A stretch of 64,000 nucleotides of DNA from Janthinobacterium sp051380875 (GCF_051380875.1 NZ_JBNYXW010000022.1:40310-104309), one strand, 5' to 3'. Shown: positions 32,347 to 41,404, numbered from the stretch's first letter. Numbers and translations are program-made. Notes: a model not told the origin generated them from the sequence alone.

Positions 32347-34779
32347 TTAACGCGAACGCCAGACGGCACCAGCCGACTCATTCGGCTGCGTCAAGCGCTC
32401 GATCACTTCACGCGTCAGGCTGGCCGAACTGGCTTGTTCGGCCTTGGCGCGGGCGGCGGCCAAGGAACTGGAAAACGTGCTTTGCTGCTGTTCCAGGCGG
32501 GCGCGCATGGCGGCCAGGTCGCGCTCCTGCTGCTGCGCGCGGGCCATGTCCAGTTCCAGCAATTGCTGGCGGGCCTCGGCCATGGCGCGCGTGGTGTCGG
32601 CAGCCTTGCGCTGCAGGGCCGCGTGGGCCTGGGCGCTGGCCAGCAAGGCTTGCTGCGCCGCGAGCTTGTCGCTGGCGGCCTGCTGCGCGCCCAGTTCCAT
32701 CTGTTCGCGCTGGCGCGTGGCGTCCAGCGCCTGCTGTTCCATGGCGGCGCGCGCTTCAGCGGCTGCCGTCGCCTGCTTTTCCGCTTCCAGGCGGCCGGCG
32801 ATGGCGTTCGAAGCGCGTTCTTCGGCAGCGCTCGTCTGGCGCTGCTGCACCAGTTTTTGCGCGATCAGCGCCAGCGATTCGCGTTCGGCCGCCACGAAAT
32901 CACGCTCGGACGCCAGCAGCGCATCGGCTGCCTGGGCTTTTTCTTCTTCCACGCGGGCGCGCTCGCTGTGCACCTGCCCCAGCTCCACGGCCAGGCGCGC
33001 CTGCGCCTGCACCGCTTGCGCGGCAGCCGCCTTCTGCTCACCCTCGACCAGCGCCTGGTCCATCAGGATGCGGATGGCATTGGCTTCTTTTTCGGACGCT
33101 TGCTGCAAGGCCTGTTCGGCAGCATGCTGGCCGCGCAGCAGTTCGGCTTGCGCCTGCTCGGCGGCGACGCGCTCCTGCGCTGCGGCAAACGCCAGCGCTT
33201 CCGCTTCCAGCCTGGTCTTCAGCGCGGCGATGGCCGTTTGTTCCGCATCAAGACGCTGCTGCTCGGCCTGCAGCAAGTGCGCTGCCTGCTGCGCTTTTTC
33301 CTGCGCCAGTTGCGACGTTTGCGCCTGCACCGCCAGTTGCGCTGTGCAAGCGTCTACCTCGGCCTGCTCGGCCGCATTCTTATTGGTGGCCAGTTGCGCC
33401 GCCTGGCGCGCCAGTTCCGCGCGTTCATGCGCCAGGCTGGCGGCACGCTGCTGCTCATCGAGTTCCAGCGCGGCGGCAGCGGCGGCTGCCTGTTCGGCCG
33501 CTTTACACGCCCTGGTTTGTTCGAGCGCGGCCGTTTCCGCTTCCAGCCTGGCGTGGCCGGCGATTTCCGCATCCTGTTCGGCGGCGACCCGGGCCAGCGC
33601 CACGGCGCGCAACTGGCGGTCCACTTCGATGCGCGCTTCGGTGGCAGCGAAGATACGCACATCGGCGTCGCGGCGCGCCTGGGCGCTGGCGACGGCCACC
33701 ATCTCCAGGCGCTCGCGGTGGATGGCCGCGTCGCGCAACTCCTTTTCCGTTTGCAGGCGCAAATGCAGCGACTGCGCCGCGTGGCGTTCCGATTCCGCCT
33801 GCGCCAGGGCGATGGCTTCGCGTTCCTGCTCCAGGTGCGCCAGCGCGCGTGCTTCTTCCAGTGCGCGCACTTCGGCGGCGGCACGATTAAATGCCGAGGC
33901 CAAAGCGATCTGGTCGGCGCGCTCGCGCTGCACCGTCAATTCCAGCGCTTCGCTTTCCGCTTCGGCCAGCATCTGCGCCGTCTGGCGCGCACCGTGGGCA
34001 TGGCGCTCGCGCTCGCGGGCCAGCACGGCGACACGCGCGTCCGCCGAGGCGATGCCCACCATTTCATCCTTGGCCGCCTGCACGGCAGCGACGCGCTCGA
34101 CGGCCTGCAGGCGCGCCTGCTCCGTGTGCACCTGCAATTCTTCGGCGGCGCGGGCCGCCTGCTCGGCCAGTTCCGACTGCACGGCTACCTGTTCGCTGGC
34201 GCGCAAACGGCTTTCCTGCTCGGCCCGAGAACGCTGTTCGGCGGCCAGGCGGATGGCATTGTCGGATTCCACGCGGGCCCGCAGTTCGGCCGTTTCCTGC
34301 CTGACCGCTTCCAGGCGCGCCACGCTCGCTTGCGCGGCGGCGCGCATGGTATCGAGGCGGTCGCGGTTGGCGGCAATCGATTCTTCGGCAGCTTGCGCGT
34401 TCTCCTGCGCGGCGGCGGCGGCGGCGACATCGATGGCGGCGCGGTCCTCGGCCAGCGAGCGCACGCGCGCGTCAGCCAGGGCGCGGCTCTCGGCGGCGCA
34501 GGTGGCTTTCGCTTCCGCTTCGACGCGGGCGATGGCTTCGTGGATGGCTTTCAGTTCCATTTGCTGGCGGCCGCTGGCCGGCGCCTTGAAATCAGCTTCC
34601 TGCTCGGCTTCTGGCTCGGCCTGCACGAGCGGCAGGGGCATGCTGGCGGCAGCTGGCGCCTTGCGCTCCAGGTCCTTGAAATCATGCAGCGAGACGATGC
34701 TGTCCTGGTCGAACTCGTCGTCGGCGCAATAGGCGACGGTGAGGGTAGCGGCCTGGCGCTGATTTTGCTGTGCTTGCAT
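32347..34779 (-). CDS. Long alanine/glutamate/arginine-rich coiled-coil protein
   Basis: This 810-residue protein is almost entirely heptad-like A/E/Q/R/L sequence from about residue 70 to 790, for example EQQALDATRQREQMELGAQQ. It has a short non-helical acidic N-terminus (DDEFDQDSIVSLHDFKDLER) and no signal peptide or transmembrane helix. It is a predicted cytoplasmic filament-like or scaffold coiled coil. The start at 34779 has a purine-rich ribosome site; the upstream frame is not needed. The gene is monocistronic. No known family recognised, and cytoskeletal function is inference from composition only. Confidence 0.75.
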   Translation of the reverse strand: MQAQQNQRQAATLTVAYCADDEFDQDSIVSLHDFKDLERKAPAAASMPLPLVQAEPEAEQEADFKAPASGRQQMELKAIHEAIARVEAEAKATCAAESRALADARVRSLAEDRAAIDVAAAAAAQENAQAAEESIAANRDRLDTMRAAAQASVARLEAVRQETAELRARVESDNAIRLAAEQRSRAEQESRLRASEQVAVQSELAEQAARAAEELQVHTEQARLQAVERVAAVQAAKDEMVGIASADARVAVLARERERHAHGARQTAQMLAEAESEALELTVQRERADQIALASAFNRAAAEVRALEEARALAHLEQEREAIALAQAESERHAAQSLHLRLQTEKELRDAAIHRERLEMVAVASAQARRDADVRIFAATEARIEVDRQLRAVALARVAAEQDAEIAGHARLEAETAALEQTRACKAAEQAAAAAAALELDEQQRAASLAHERAELARQAAQLATNKNAAEQAEVDACTAQLAVQAQTSQLAQEKAQQAAHLLQAEQQRLDAEQTAIAALKTRLEAEALAFAAAQERVAAEQAQAELLRGQHAAEQALQQASEKEANAIRILMDQALVEGEQKAAAAQAVQAQARLAVELGQVHSERARVEEEKAQAADALLASERDFVAAERESLALIAQKLVQQRQTSAAEERASNAIAGRLEAEKQATAAAEARAAMEQQALDATRQREQMELGAQQAASDKLAAQQALLASAQAHAALQRKAADTTRAMAEARQQLLELDMARAQQQERDLAAMRARLEQQQSTFSSSLAAARAKAEQASSASLTREVIERLTQPNESAGAVWRSR

Positions 34780-34901
34780 GATTTCTCGCTTATTCGGGTG
34801 AACCCCGCTGCTGATGGGGTTGTAAGCACCATTATCGAGCAATCATGCGCAAATCAGCGCGGCAAGAAGAGGGCCTTTTACCACCCTTTTCGCTATTTAA
34901 C

Positions 34902-35915
34902 TTAAATGGGCCACAAAGGCGCTTCATCCATCAGCGCCACCTGCTCGCGCAATTCCAGGATGCGGTCCTGCCAATAGCGCTGCGTGTTAAACCACGGGAA
35001 GGCGACGGGGAAGGCAGGGTCGTCCCAACGGCGCGCCAGCCAGGCCGAGTAGTGAATCAGGCGCAGGGTGCGCAGCGCCTCGACCAGGTACAGCTGGCGC
35101 GGGTCGAAATCGCAAAAATCTTCATAGCCGGCCAGGATGTCGCTCATCTGGCGCACCATGTCGCCGCGCTCGCCCGACAGCATCATCCACAGGTCCTGGA
35201 TGGCCGGTCCCATGCGGCTGTCATCGAAGTCGACGAAATGCGGGCCGGCGTCCGTCCACAGCACATTGCCGCCATGGCAGTCGCCGTGCAGGCGCAGCAT
35301 GCCAACGTCGCCGGCGCGGTCATAGCAGCGCTTGACGCCGTCGAGCGCCTGCGCCGCCACGCTGGAATAGGCGGCCAGTAGTTCAGGTGGCAGAAAATTG
35401 TTCGCCAGCAGGAAGTCGCGCGGCTCGACGCCGAAGGTGGCCGGATCGAGCGCCGGACGCTCCTTGTACGCAGACAGGGCGCCAACGGCGTGAATGCGGC
35501 CGATGAAACGCCCCAGCCATTCCAGCGTGCGCGGGTCGTCCAGTTCGGGCGCGCGGCCGCCGTGGCGGGGAAAGACGGCAAAACGGAAGCCCTGGAACTG
35601 GTGCAGGGTGCTGCCACCCAGGGCCATGGCCGGCACGACGGGGATTTCGCGCTCGACCAGTTCGGCCACGAACGCGTGTTCTTCCAGAATGGCGGCGTCG
35701 CTCCAGCGCTCGGGGCGGTAAAACTTGGCCACCAGCGGTGCGCTGTCTTCGATGCCCACCTGGTAGACGCGGTTTTCATAGCTATTTAACGCCAGCAGGC
35801 GGCCATCGCCGCGCAAGCCCACGCTATCGAGGGCGTCGAGCACGCAATCGGGGCTCAGTGCCGAAAATGGATGGACGGGCCGGTCGTCCTCGTGCGGCGA
35901 GTTTTCATTGTGCAT
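34902..35915 (-). CDS. srkA: Stress response kinase A (YihE/RdoA type)
   Basis: This protein of about 337 residues has an aminoglycoside-phosphotransferase-like kinase fold. It has an ATP-binding Lys in APLVAKFYRPERW, the catalytic loop LRLHGDCHGGNVLW with HGD and Asn, and the metal-binding VDFDDSRMGPAIQDLWMML. SrkA phosphorylates Ser/Thr and protects against envelope and MazF-type stress in E. coli. The ATG at 35915 was chosen to match family N-termini (an ATG at 35924 is nearby). It is divergently placed to the YecA-like gene. Confidence 0.93.
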   Translation of the reverse strand: MHNENSPHEDDRPVHPFSALSPDCVLDALDSVGLRGDGRLLALNSYENRVYQVGIEDSAPLVAKFYRPERWSDAAILEEHAFVAELVEREIPVVPAMALGGSTLHQFQGFRFAVFPRHGGRAPELDDPRTLEWLGRFIGRIHAVGALSAYKERPALDPATFGVEPRDFLLANNFLPPELLAAYSSVAAQALDGVKRCYDRAGDVGMLRLHGDCHGGNVLWTDAGPHFVDFDDSRMGPAIQDLWMMLSGERGDMVRQMSDILAGYEDFCDFDPRQLYLVEALRTLRLIHYSAWLARRWDDPAFPVAFPWFNTQRYWQDRILELREQVALMDEAPLWPI

Positions 35916-36019
35916 AAGCACCATTGTAAGGCGCGCACGGCGTCCAGCGCATAAACAATCGGGCGAGTTGGGGCCGCTAGGCGTATACTGGCACCTTACA
36001 TTCAATCAAAGAGCAAGCC

Positions 36020-36718
36020 ATGCAACTCGAACAGCCATTATCAGAAAAAGAATTCGAAGAACTAGACCAATTCCTGTTGTCGGAGCGCTGCTCCGAGGAC
36101 GCGATGACCATGGATATGCTGCACGGCTATCTGACGGCCGTCGCCATCGGTCCGGAACCGATCATGCCGGCCGAGTGGTTGCCGCGCGTCTGGGGCGAAG
36201 ATGCCAAAGATGCACCAAAATTCAAGACCAGCAAGGAAGAAGAGCGCATCGTCAACCTGATCATGCGCTTCATGAACGAAGTGTTGGTGACGTTTGAAGT
36301 CGCCCCCAAGGAATTCGAGCCGCTGTTCGTCGAACACGACTACGAAGGTCAGACCCTGATCGACGCCGAAGCCTGGTGCTGGGGCTTCTGGGACGGAATG
36401 GAACTGCGTCCTGGCTCGTGGAACGAAATCTGGGATTCCGAAGTGGCGGACCTGATGCAGCCAATCTACCTGCTGGGCGCCGACGAGATCGAGGAAGCAG
36501 AACTGAAACTGGTGGAAGATCCGGTCAAGGCGCACAAGCTGGGGCAAGACCTGGAAGCGAACCTGCCGGCCATCCACCGTTTCTGGGTACCGCGCCGCAA
36601 GGCGCCCGTGCAAACGCTCAAGCGCGAAGAGCCGAAAGTGGGCCGCAACGACGATTGCCCTTGCGGCAGCGGCAAAAAGTTCAAGAAATGCTGCGGCGCC
36701 GAGCCGGCAGCCGAGTAA
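36020..36718 (+). CDS. YecA/UPF0149 family protein with SEC-C zinc motif
   Basis: In this 232-residue protein the first 180 residues form the UPF0149/YecA helical domain (LSERCSEDAMTMDMLHGYLT, DAEAWCWGFWDGMELR). The C-terminus is a SEC-C zinc finger, GRNDDCPCGSGKKFKKCCG, with the metal-binding C-x-C...C-C pattern. SEC-C motifs occur in SecA and in ribosome- or Sec-associated proteins, so a role near secretion or translation is plausible but unproven. A terminator follows directly. Confidence 0.92.
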   Translation: MQLEQPLSEKEFEELDQFLLSERCSEDAMTMDMLHGYLTAVAIGPEPIMPAEWLPRVWGEDAKDAPKFKTSKEEERIVNLIMRFMNEVLVTFEVAPKEFEPLFVEHDYEGQTLIDAEAWCWGFWDGMELRPGSWNEIWDSEVADLMQPIYLLGADEIEEAELKLVEDPVKAHKLGQDLEANLPAIHRFWVPRRKAPVQTLKREEPKVGRNDDCPCGSGKKFKKCCGAEPAAE

Positions 36719-36728
36719 TCAGCACATC

Positions 36729-36755
36729 AACGCCGGGCACTGTCCCGGCGTTTTT
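36729..36755 (+). terminator. Terminator of the yecA-like gene
   Basis: A nine-base-pair stem AACGCCGGG/CCCGGCGTT is followed by five T, 10 bases after the stop. Confidence 0.9.
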
Positions 36756-36835
36756 ACATTCCTCCCGGCTTTTTTCGCGCGGCGCGCCCACCCCCATTTT
36801 TTTCAGCGCGATGCGGCGTGCCACGCTGGCGGCGA

Positions 36836-37951
36836 TCATGCGGCGCATAGTTCGCCCTCCTGTACCACGCGCTCGACGACGTTGCGCCATTCGCACAGTT
36901 CATGCATGCCCGGTTGGCGCTCGCCGAAGAACATGGCGATGGTCTCGCCACTGGCGTCGAACAGTTCGACGGACGTCACCAGGCCATCGACGGTGGGCTT
37001 TTTTACCACCCAGGCGCTGGCGATATGCTCTTCGCGCAGATGCAGGTTGAAGCGCACATCGAGGATATTGATCCATGGCCCCATCACGGCGATCTTGTGC
37101 ACGGGCCCCGCATGGATCTGGAGCATGCCGGCATTGCCGACGAAGGCCATGATGGCGACTTTTTCGCGGGCAGCGTCGTTGAGCAGGTCGAGCACGCAGG
37201 ATTTATCCAGCGGCTGCACGAAGCGCGGCTCGGCCAGGCGCAGGCCCTGCAGGCGCGAGACCGAATATTTTTTCAGCAAAGTGAAAAACGCGTGCGTGTC
37301 GCGCAAATCGGCCCAGGCGGCGCGAAAGCCCGCCACGTCGATCTGCGCGTCGGGCAGTTCGGCCGGCGCCGGCGCCACGGCGGCCACGGCGATGCCTGCC
37401 GCCTGGTCGGCGTCGGCAAAGCGCGCCACCAGCGCATCATAGGCCGCCCGCTCGCTTTGCGGCTTGAGAAATATCTTGTGTACGGCGTTGCCGGCAGCAT
37501 CAAAGAATTGCAGGCTGCGCTGCACTTCTTGTTCGCCCCCTTTTTCGTTCACCTCGCGCACGGCAAAGCCATGCGCCCAGTGGCGGTAAAACACGCGCAG
37601 GTCGATCTCGCCACCCTGCACCAGGCCGACATGGTTGTTGTGGCTGGCTTTCCGGTAGACACCCGTTTTTTCATGCACGCACGAGGCGTTGCGCGTCAGC
37701 GCCATGACTTCGCCCAGCGGCTCTAAGGCGGCAATGATGGCGGGCCAGTCGGCCTGCAAGCGCTCGGCGCCCAGCAAGGCACCGTCGGCCAGCGACAGGC
37801 CGGCGTGCGCGGCGATCAGCTCGCCTTCGGAGATGGCCAGTTCCTCGGCGATGTCGCGGTGGCGGGCTTTCTTTTCGCGGCGCAGGCGGGCAAATTCGCC
37901 GGCGATCAACTCGGTATGGCAAACAGGGGCAGCGGGGGACGTGGTCAACAC
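36836..37951 (-). CDS. HemS/ChuS-type heme-degrading or heme-trafficking protein
   Basis: This protein of about 371 residues contains two tandem HemS-like halves (LRREKKARHRDIAEELAISE and RNASCVHEKTGVYRKASHNN in the first; KYSVSRLQGLRLAEPRFVQP and HAGPVHKIAVMGPWINILDV in the second). Family members bind heme in the cytoplasm and in some cases open it to release iron. The GTG at 37951 is the clear start, preceded by a strong AAAGGAG site. No TonB-dependent receptor or heme ABC transporter lies nearby, unlike most hem loci. A Fur-like box lies upstream. Confidence 0.9.
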   Translation of the reverse strand: MLTTSPAAPVCHTELIAGEFARLRREKKARHRDIAEELAISEGELIAAHAGLSLADGALLGAERLQADWPAIIAALEPLGEVMALTRNASCVHEKTGVYRKASHNNHVGLVQGGEIDLRVFYRHWAHGFAVREVNEKGGEQEVQRSLQFFDAAGNAVHKIFLKPQSERAAYDALVARFADADQAAGIAVAAVAPAPAELPDAQIDVAGFRAAWADLRDTHAFFTLLKKYSVSRLQGLRLAEPRFVQPLDKSCVLDLLNDAAREKVAIMAFVGNAGMLQIHAGPVHKIAVMGPWINILDVRFNLHLREEHIASAWVVKKPTVDGLVTSVELFDASGETIAMFFGERQPGMHELCEWRNVVERVVQEGELCAA

Positions 37952-38026
37952 GGTGTCTCCTTTCAAGGCGAACACTGGCTGGCGTGGGCTGGCTGGTGGT
38001 GGGGCGATCGTGCAATCAATTATAAA

Positions 38027-38041
38027 TGAGAATAATTCCCA
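38027..38041. promoter_or_regulatory. Fur-box-like site upstream of hemS
   Basis: TGAGAAT-A-ATTCCCA matches the 7-1-7 Fur consensus TGATAATnATTATCA at most positions, 76-90 bases before the GTG. It is consistent with repression by iron. Confidence 0.6.
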
Positions 38042-38095
38042 ATCAAGAGTTATTTGTGCGTGCGCGCCTGGAACCGGGATGACATAGCCGGGACG

Positions 38096-38131
38096 AAAAA
38101 AAAACGCCGCGACAGGAAACCCGTCGCGGCG
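38096..38131 (-). terminator. Terminator of the DMT transporter gene
   Basis: The minus strand forms CGCCGCGAC...GTCGCGGCG followed by a run of nine T. It isolates the DMT gene from hemS. Confidence 0.92.
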
Positions 38132-38178
38132 CCAAAGGAGACCGATCGACATAGCCGATCAGATCAGGAAAGCTGAGC

Positions 38179-39078
38179 TCAGGCGCTGGCCTGCACGGCC
38201 AGCATGGCAGCCGGCTTGGGGCTGGAACGCTGCGCCAGCAAGACCACGGCGGTCAGCACCATGGCGCCGCCCAGCAATTGCGTGCCACTGACCGATTCTT
38301 TCAGCAAGGTCACGCCGAAGGCCATCGTGATGACAGGCTCGAAGGTAGAAATGATGGACGCCTTGGCTGCGCCAATTTGCGCCACGCCGGCAAAGAAGGC
38401 GGCAATCGCGATCGCCGTCGAGAACAGGGCGATGGCGCTGACGGCCAGCCAGCCCGTCGCCGTACCCGGCAAGGACACACCTTGCCACAAAGCAATCGCA
38501 CTGTTCGACAGGCCCGCCGTGCCCATGATCACCACGCAAGCCGCCAAAGGGTGAATATTCTCGCGGCTTTTCGCCAGACTGTTGCCAAACAGGATATATA
38601 CGGCGTACACACCGGCCGCCATCAGCGCCAGCGCGATGCCGATCGGCTGGCCCTGCAGCTTGCCGCCCAGGGTGGTGGCCATGCCGGCGATGGCCAGCGC
38701 CAGCAGCACCAGCATGCGCCGGTCGAGCTTTTCCCAGCCCAGCGCCAGCGCCAGGATGGTCACCAGCACCGGATACACATACAGCAACATGGCGCACAGG
38801 CCGCTACTGGCATACAGCAAGGCATTGAAATAGCCTTGCGACTGGACCGTGTACATCAGGCCCATCAGCATGTAGCCAGCCAGCAGGCGGCCACGCGGCA
38901 AACGCCAGCCACCCAGCCACACCAGCGGCAACAGCAGCATGGCGGCGATGACAAAACGCAAGGCCAGCATGGTCGACGGGTTGACCCCGGACGCATATGC
39001 CGCCTTGGCAAACACTGCGGAACTGCCGAAACCGGCGGCCGACAGCAACACCAGCGCAACAGCGCGGCGATCAGACAT
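38179..39078 (-). CDS. DMT-superfamily (EamA) metabolite exporter
   Basis: This 299-residue protein has two EamA repeats and about ten transmembrane helices. Conserved blocks include GFGSSAVFAKAAYASGVNPS, YVYPVLVTILALALGWEKLD and STFEPVITMAFGVTLLKESV. Such transporters export amino acids or other small metabolites. The ATG at 39078, with a GAGG site eight bases upstream, is preferred over a TTG five codons earlier. The gene is divergent to a LysR regulator, which is probably its controller. Confidence 0.92.
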   Translation of the reverse strand: MSDRRAVALVLLSAAGFGSSAVFAKAAYASGVNPSTMLALRFVIAAMLLLPLVWLGGWRLPRGRLLAGYMLMGLMYTVQSQGYFNALLYASSGLCAMLLYVYPVLVTILALALGWEKLDRRMLVLLALAIAGMATTLGGKLQGQPIGIALALMAAGVYAVYILFGNSLAKSRENIHPLAACVVIMGTAGLSNSAIALWQGVSLPGTATGWLAVSAIALFSTAIAIAAFFAGVAQIGAAKASIISTFEPVITMAFGVTLLKESVSGTQLLGGAMVLTAVVLLAQRSSPKPAAMLAVQASA

Positions 39079-39190
39079 GACTAACCTCTTCAAATAAATC
39101 GGGACAAAACGGTGAGCAAGATCGAGATAGGCGGAACGCCTCTGCGGGCGACATCGTTACCTGATCTGGGTTACTTATAGCAATCAGTTC

Positions 39191-39224
39191 ATGCATAAAT
39201 CATATTGCGGGTAGATTTACGCAT
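39191..39224. promoter_or_regulatory. Candidate LysR operator between the DMT exporter and its regulator
   Basis: ATGCATAAATC and GATTTACGCAT are complementary at 10 of 11 positions, 12 bases apart. They lie in the middle of the divergent intergenic region, the usual place for a LysR recognition site. Confidence 0.6.
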
Positions 39225-39343
39225 AGCCGCATCATATTCGCTTGCGCAAAATGAAACAAACCAATATTCTTCACGGATAGGCTCAATAAAATTCAGGCTT
39301 AATACCAAGGCTCAACAGCGAGGCTAAAAGATAAGGCTCCACC

Positions 39344-40282
39344 ATGTCACGCCCGTTACCACCGCTCGCCGCCCTGCACGCCTTCGAGGCGGCCGCCCGC
39401 CATGAAGGCTTCCAGCGTGCGGGCGAAGAATTGCACGTCTCGGCCGGCGCCATCGGCCACCATGTGAAACAGCTGGAAGCATGGCTGGGCATCGTGCTGT
39501 TCCAGCGCCTGCCACGCGGCGTGGTGCTCACCAGCGCCGGGCAGCGCTATGCGGCTACGCTGGGGCCGATACTCAAGCAGCTGGCCGACGTGTCCGAGCA
39601 GGCGCGGCGCCAGGGCGATGACAAGGTGGTGACGGTGACGGCCACCAGCTCGCTCGTCTCGCGCTGGCTGATGCCGCGCCTGGGCCGTTTGCGCGACCGC
39701 CATCCGCAGATCGAACTGCGCGTGCTGGCCTCGATGCACCCGGTCGACCTGGCGCGCGATGGCGTGGACGTCGCCATCCGCTTAGGTCCGGGCCGCTATC
39801 CTGGCCTGAAAGTGGATTTACTCATGGAAGAATGGTTTTCCGCCGTCTGCAGCCCCGGATTTCGCGCCAGCGCCGCCAAGCTGCGCCAGCCCGCCGACCT
39901 GCTGCGCTATCCGCTGCTGCACGACGAGCCGGAAGTGCACCTGCCCGGCAAAATCGACTGGGCGCGCTGGCTGCACAGCTGCGGCGTGCATTACAGTGGC
40001 AATAGCGGCAGCACGCGCTTCTCGCACACCTACCTGTGCCTGGACGCGGCCGCCAGCGGCCAGGGCGTGGCGATTGCCGCCAGCCCCCTGATCGGCGACG
40101 ACTTGCGCGCGGGCAGGCTGGTGCGCGTGTTCGAGCACGCGGTGCGCGGCCCCCACTGCTATCACCTGCTGCGCTCACCCCAGGCGGAAACGCGCCCGCT
40201 CGTGCACGCTTTTTGCGAATGGCTGATCGCCGAGGCGCGCGCCGACCAGGAAACTACCTGGCCAGCCGTGGAGGCAGCATGA
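39344..40282 (+). CDS. LysR-family (GcvA-like) transcriptional regulator
   Basis: In this 312-residue protein the N-terminal wHTH is typical of the GcvA/AmpR branch (PLAALHAFEAAARHEGFQRA, VSAGAIGHHVKQLEAWLGIV, RLPRGVVLTSAG). A periplasmic-binding-like effector domain follows (about 90-300). It is transcribed away from the DMT exporter. Its stop overlaps the start of the next small gene by four bases, so the two are translationally coupled. Confidence 0.93.
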   Translation: MSRPLPPLAALHAFEAAARHEGFQRAGEELHVSAGAIGHHVKQLEAWLGIVLFQRLPRGVVLTSAGQRYAATLGPILKQLADVSEQARRQGDDKVVTVTATSSLVSRWLMPRLGRLRDRHPQIELRVLASMHPVDLARDGVDVAIRLGPGRYPGLKVDLLMEEWFSAVCSPGFRASAAKLRQPADLLRYPLLHDEPEVHLPGKIDWARWLHSCGVHYSGNSGSTRFSHTYLCLDAAASGQGVAIAASPLIGDDLRAGRLVRVFEHAVRGPHCYHLLRSPQAETRPLVHAFCEWLIAEARADQETTWPAVEAA

Positions 40283-40608
40283 GTCGCCAGGAACTGGCGC
40301 GCAGCACCCACTATGTTGTCACGCACGAATATGAGTGCGCCAGCATGACGGCTGCCGATGGCCGGCAAGCCAGCCTGGGCGATTTCTATGGCGACCCGGC
40401 CGCAGCCTTGATCGATGTCTATGAGCAATGGTGCGCGGTGGCGGGAGAAGGACTGATACTGTGCTGGCTGGAACAGCCGTTCGGGCAGTGTGTGGCGTAT
40501 TTCCGCCAGACAGGCGAAATACTCTGGATCACGACTTTACGGCAAACGGGGCCGTTTGCGCTGGAATGGCAAGGCAAGGATGGCACTTGGTCCGGCCTCA
40601 CCTTTTAG
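40279..40608 (+). CDS. Small protein coupled to the LysR gene, unknown function
   Basis: This 109-residue soluble protein has no signal peptide. Sequence blocks are TAADGRQASLGDFYGDPAAA and WCAVAGEGLILCWLEQPFGQ, with several Trp and aromatic residues toward the end (LEWQGKDGTWSGLTF). The ATGA overlap with the LysR stop argues that it is a real gene. No family recognised; an effector-binding or enzyme-accessory role is only a guess from context. Confidence 0.65.
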   Translation: MSRQELARSTHYVVTHEYECASMTAADGRQASLGDFYGDPAAALIDVYEQWCAVAGEGLILCWLEQPFGQCVAYFRQTGEILWITTLRQTGPFALEWQGKDGTWSGLTF

Positions 40609-40627
40609 TGTAATGGGACCTTCACAA

Positions 40628-40743
40628 CGCCTCACAAAACCGTAGCGAGCGGAAGGGAGAGGTGGCTAAGAAGCGCAACCGTACTCTAGTACGGTGAGCA
40701 TCGCAGGCCGCCTATACCGACGCGCAGTAGGTTTTGTGAGGCG
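40628..40743. repeat. 116-nt palindromic structured element between convergent genes
   Basis: The ends are perfect 14-base complements (CGCCTCACAAAACC at 40628-40641, GGTTTTGTGAGGCG at 40730-40743). In the centre is CCGTACT-CT-AGTACGG (40679-40694). Further arms AGGTGGC/GCCGCCT can pair inside. The whole can fold as one long branched hairpin. It fills nearly the whole gap between a plus-strand and a minus-strand gene. It looks like a dispersed repeat or a bidirectional transcript end. Other copies in the genome cannot be tested here. Confidence 0.75.
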
Positions 40744-40751
40744 TCATCAGA

Positions 40752-41348
40752 TTACAGCTTGATGAAGTGCTCGCGGTAGTACTTCAGCTCTTCGATCGAT
40801 TCCAGGATGTCGGCCAGGGCCGTGTGCTTCTGGTGCTTCTTGAAACCGGTGGCGATTTCCGGCTTCCAGCGCTTGCACAGCTCTTTCAGTGTCGATACAT
40901 CAACGTTTCGATAGTGGAAGAATGCTTCCAGTTTCGGCATGCCGCGCACCATGAAGCGGCGGTCCTGGCCGATGGTGTTGCCGCACATGGGCGACTTGCC
41001 TGCCGGCACGTATTTCTTCAGGAAGGCGATCAGTTCCGCTTCCGCCTGCGCTTCCGTCACGGTCGACGCCTTCACCTTGTCGATCAGACCCGAGCGGCCA
41101 TGCGTGCCCTTGTTCCAGGCATCCATCTTGTTCAGCGTTTCATCCGACTGGTGGATCACGAACACGGGGCCTTCGGCCAGCAGGTTCAAATGCATGTCCG
41201 TCACCACTACCGCTACCTCGATGATGCGGTCGGTATCGGGCTCCAGGCCCGTCATTTCCATGTCGACCCAGACCAGGTTCATCTCATTTGGACGTGGCAG
41301 GACGGCGGGTGCGGGGGTGGATGCAGCTAAGTCGGTCGCTTGTGACAT
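40752..41348 (-). CDS. orn: Oligoribonuclease
   Basis: This 198-residue DEDDh 3'-5' exonuclease has ExoI motif VDMEMTGLEPDTDRIIEVAV, ExoII around MCGNTIGQDRRFM and ExoIII with the catalytic HTALADILESIEE. It degrades 2- to 5-nt RNAs and, importantly here, the pGpG product of cyclic-di-GMP breakdown. The N-terminal 22 residues before MNLVWVDMEM are an extra Ala/Pro tail; the real start may be at 41282. The AGAGAG site favours 41348. Confidence 0.96.
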   Translation of the reverse strand: MSQATDLAASTPAPAVLPRPNEMNLVWVDMEMTGLEPDTDRIIEVAVVVTDMHLNLLAEGPVFVIHQSDETLNKMDAWNKGTHGRSGLIDKVKASTVTEAQAEAELIAFLKKYVPAGKSPMCGNTIGQDRRFMVRGMPKLEAFFHYRNVDVSTLKELCKRWKPEIATGFKKHQKHTALADILESIEELKYYREHFIKL

Positions 41349-41404
41349 AATTCTCTCTTGGCCTAATCAAACTAAATAATCAGCCATTTTCTCACAGGCA
41401 CAGA

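Noticed and set aside
32434..34905. Two long plus-strand frames of 823 and 762 codons opposite the coiled-coil gene
   Set aside because: Both are low-complexity (Arg/Leu/Gly-rich and Ala/Ser/Cys-rich). The minus-strand frame has the regular coiled-coil pattern and a ribosome site.
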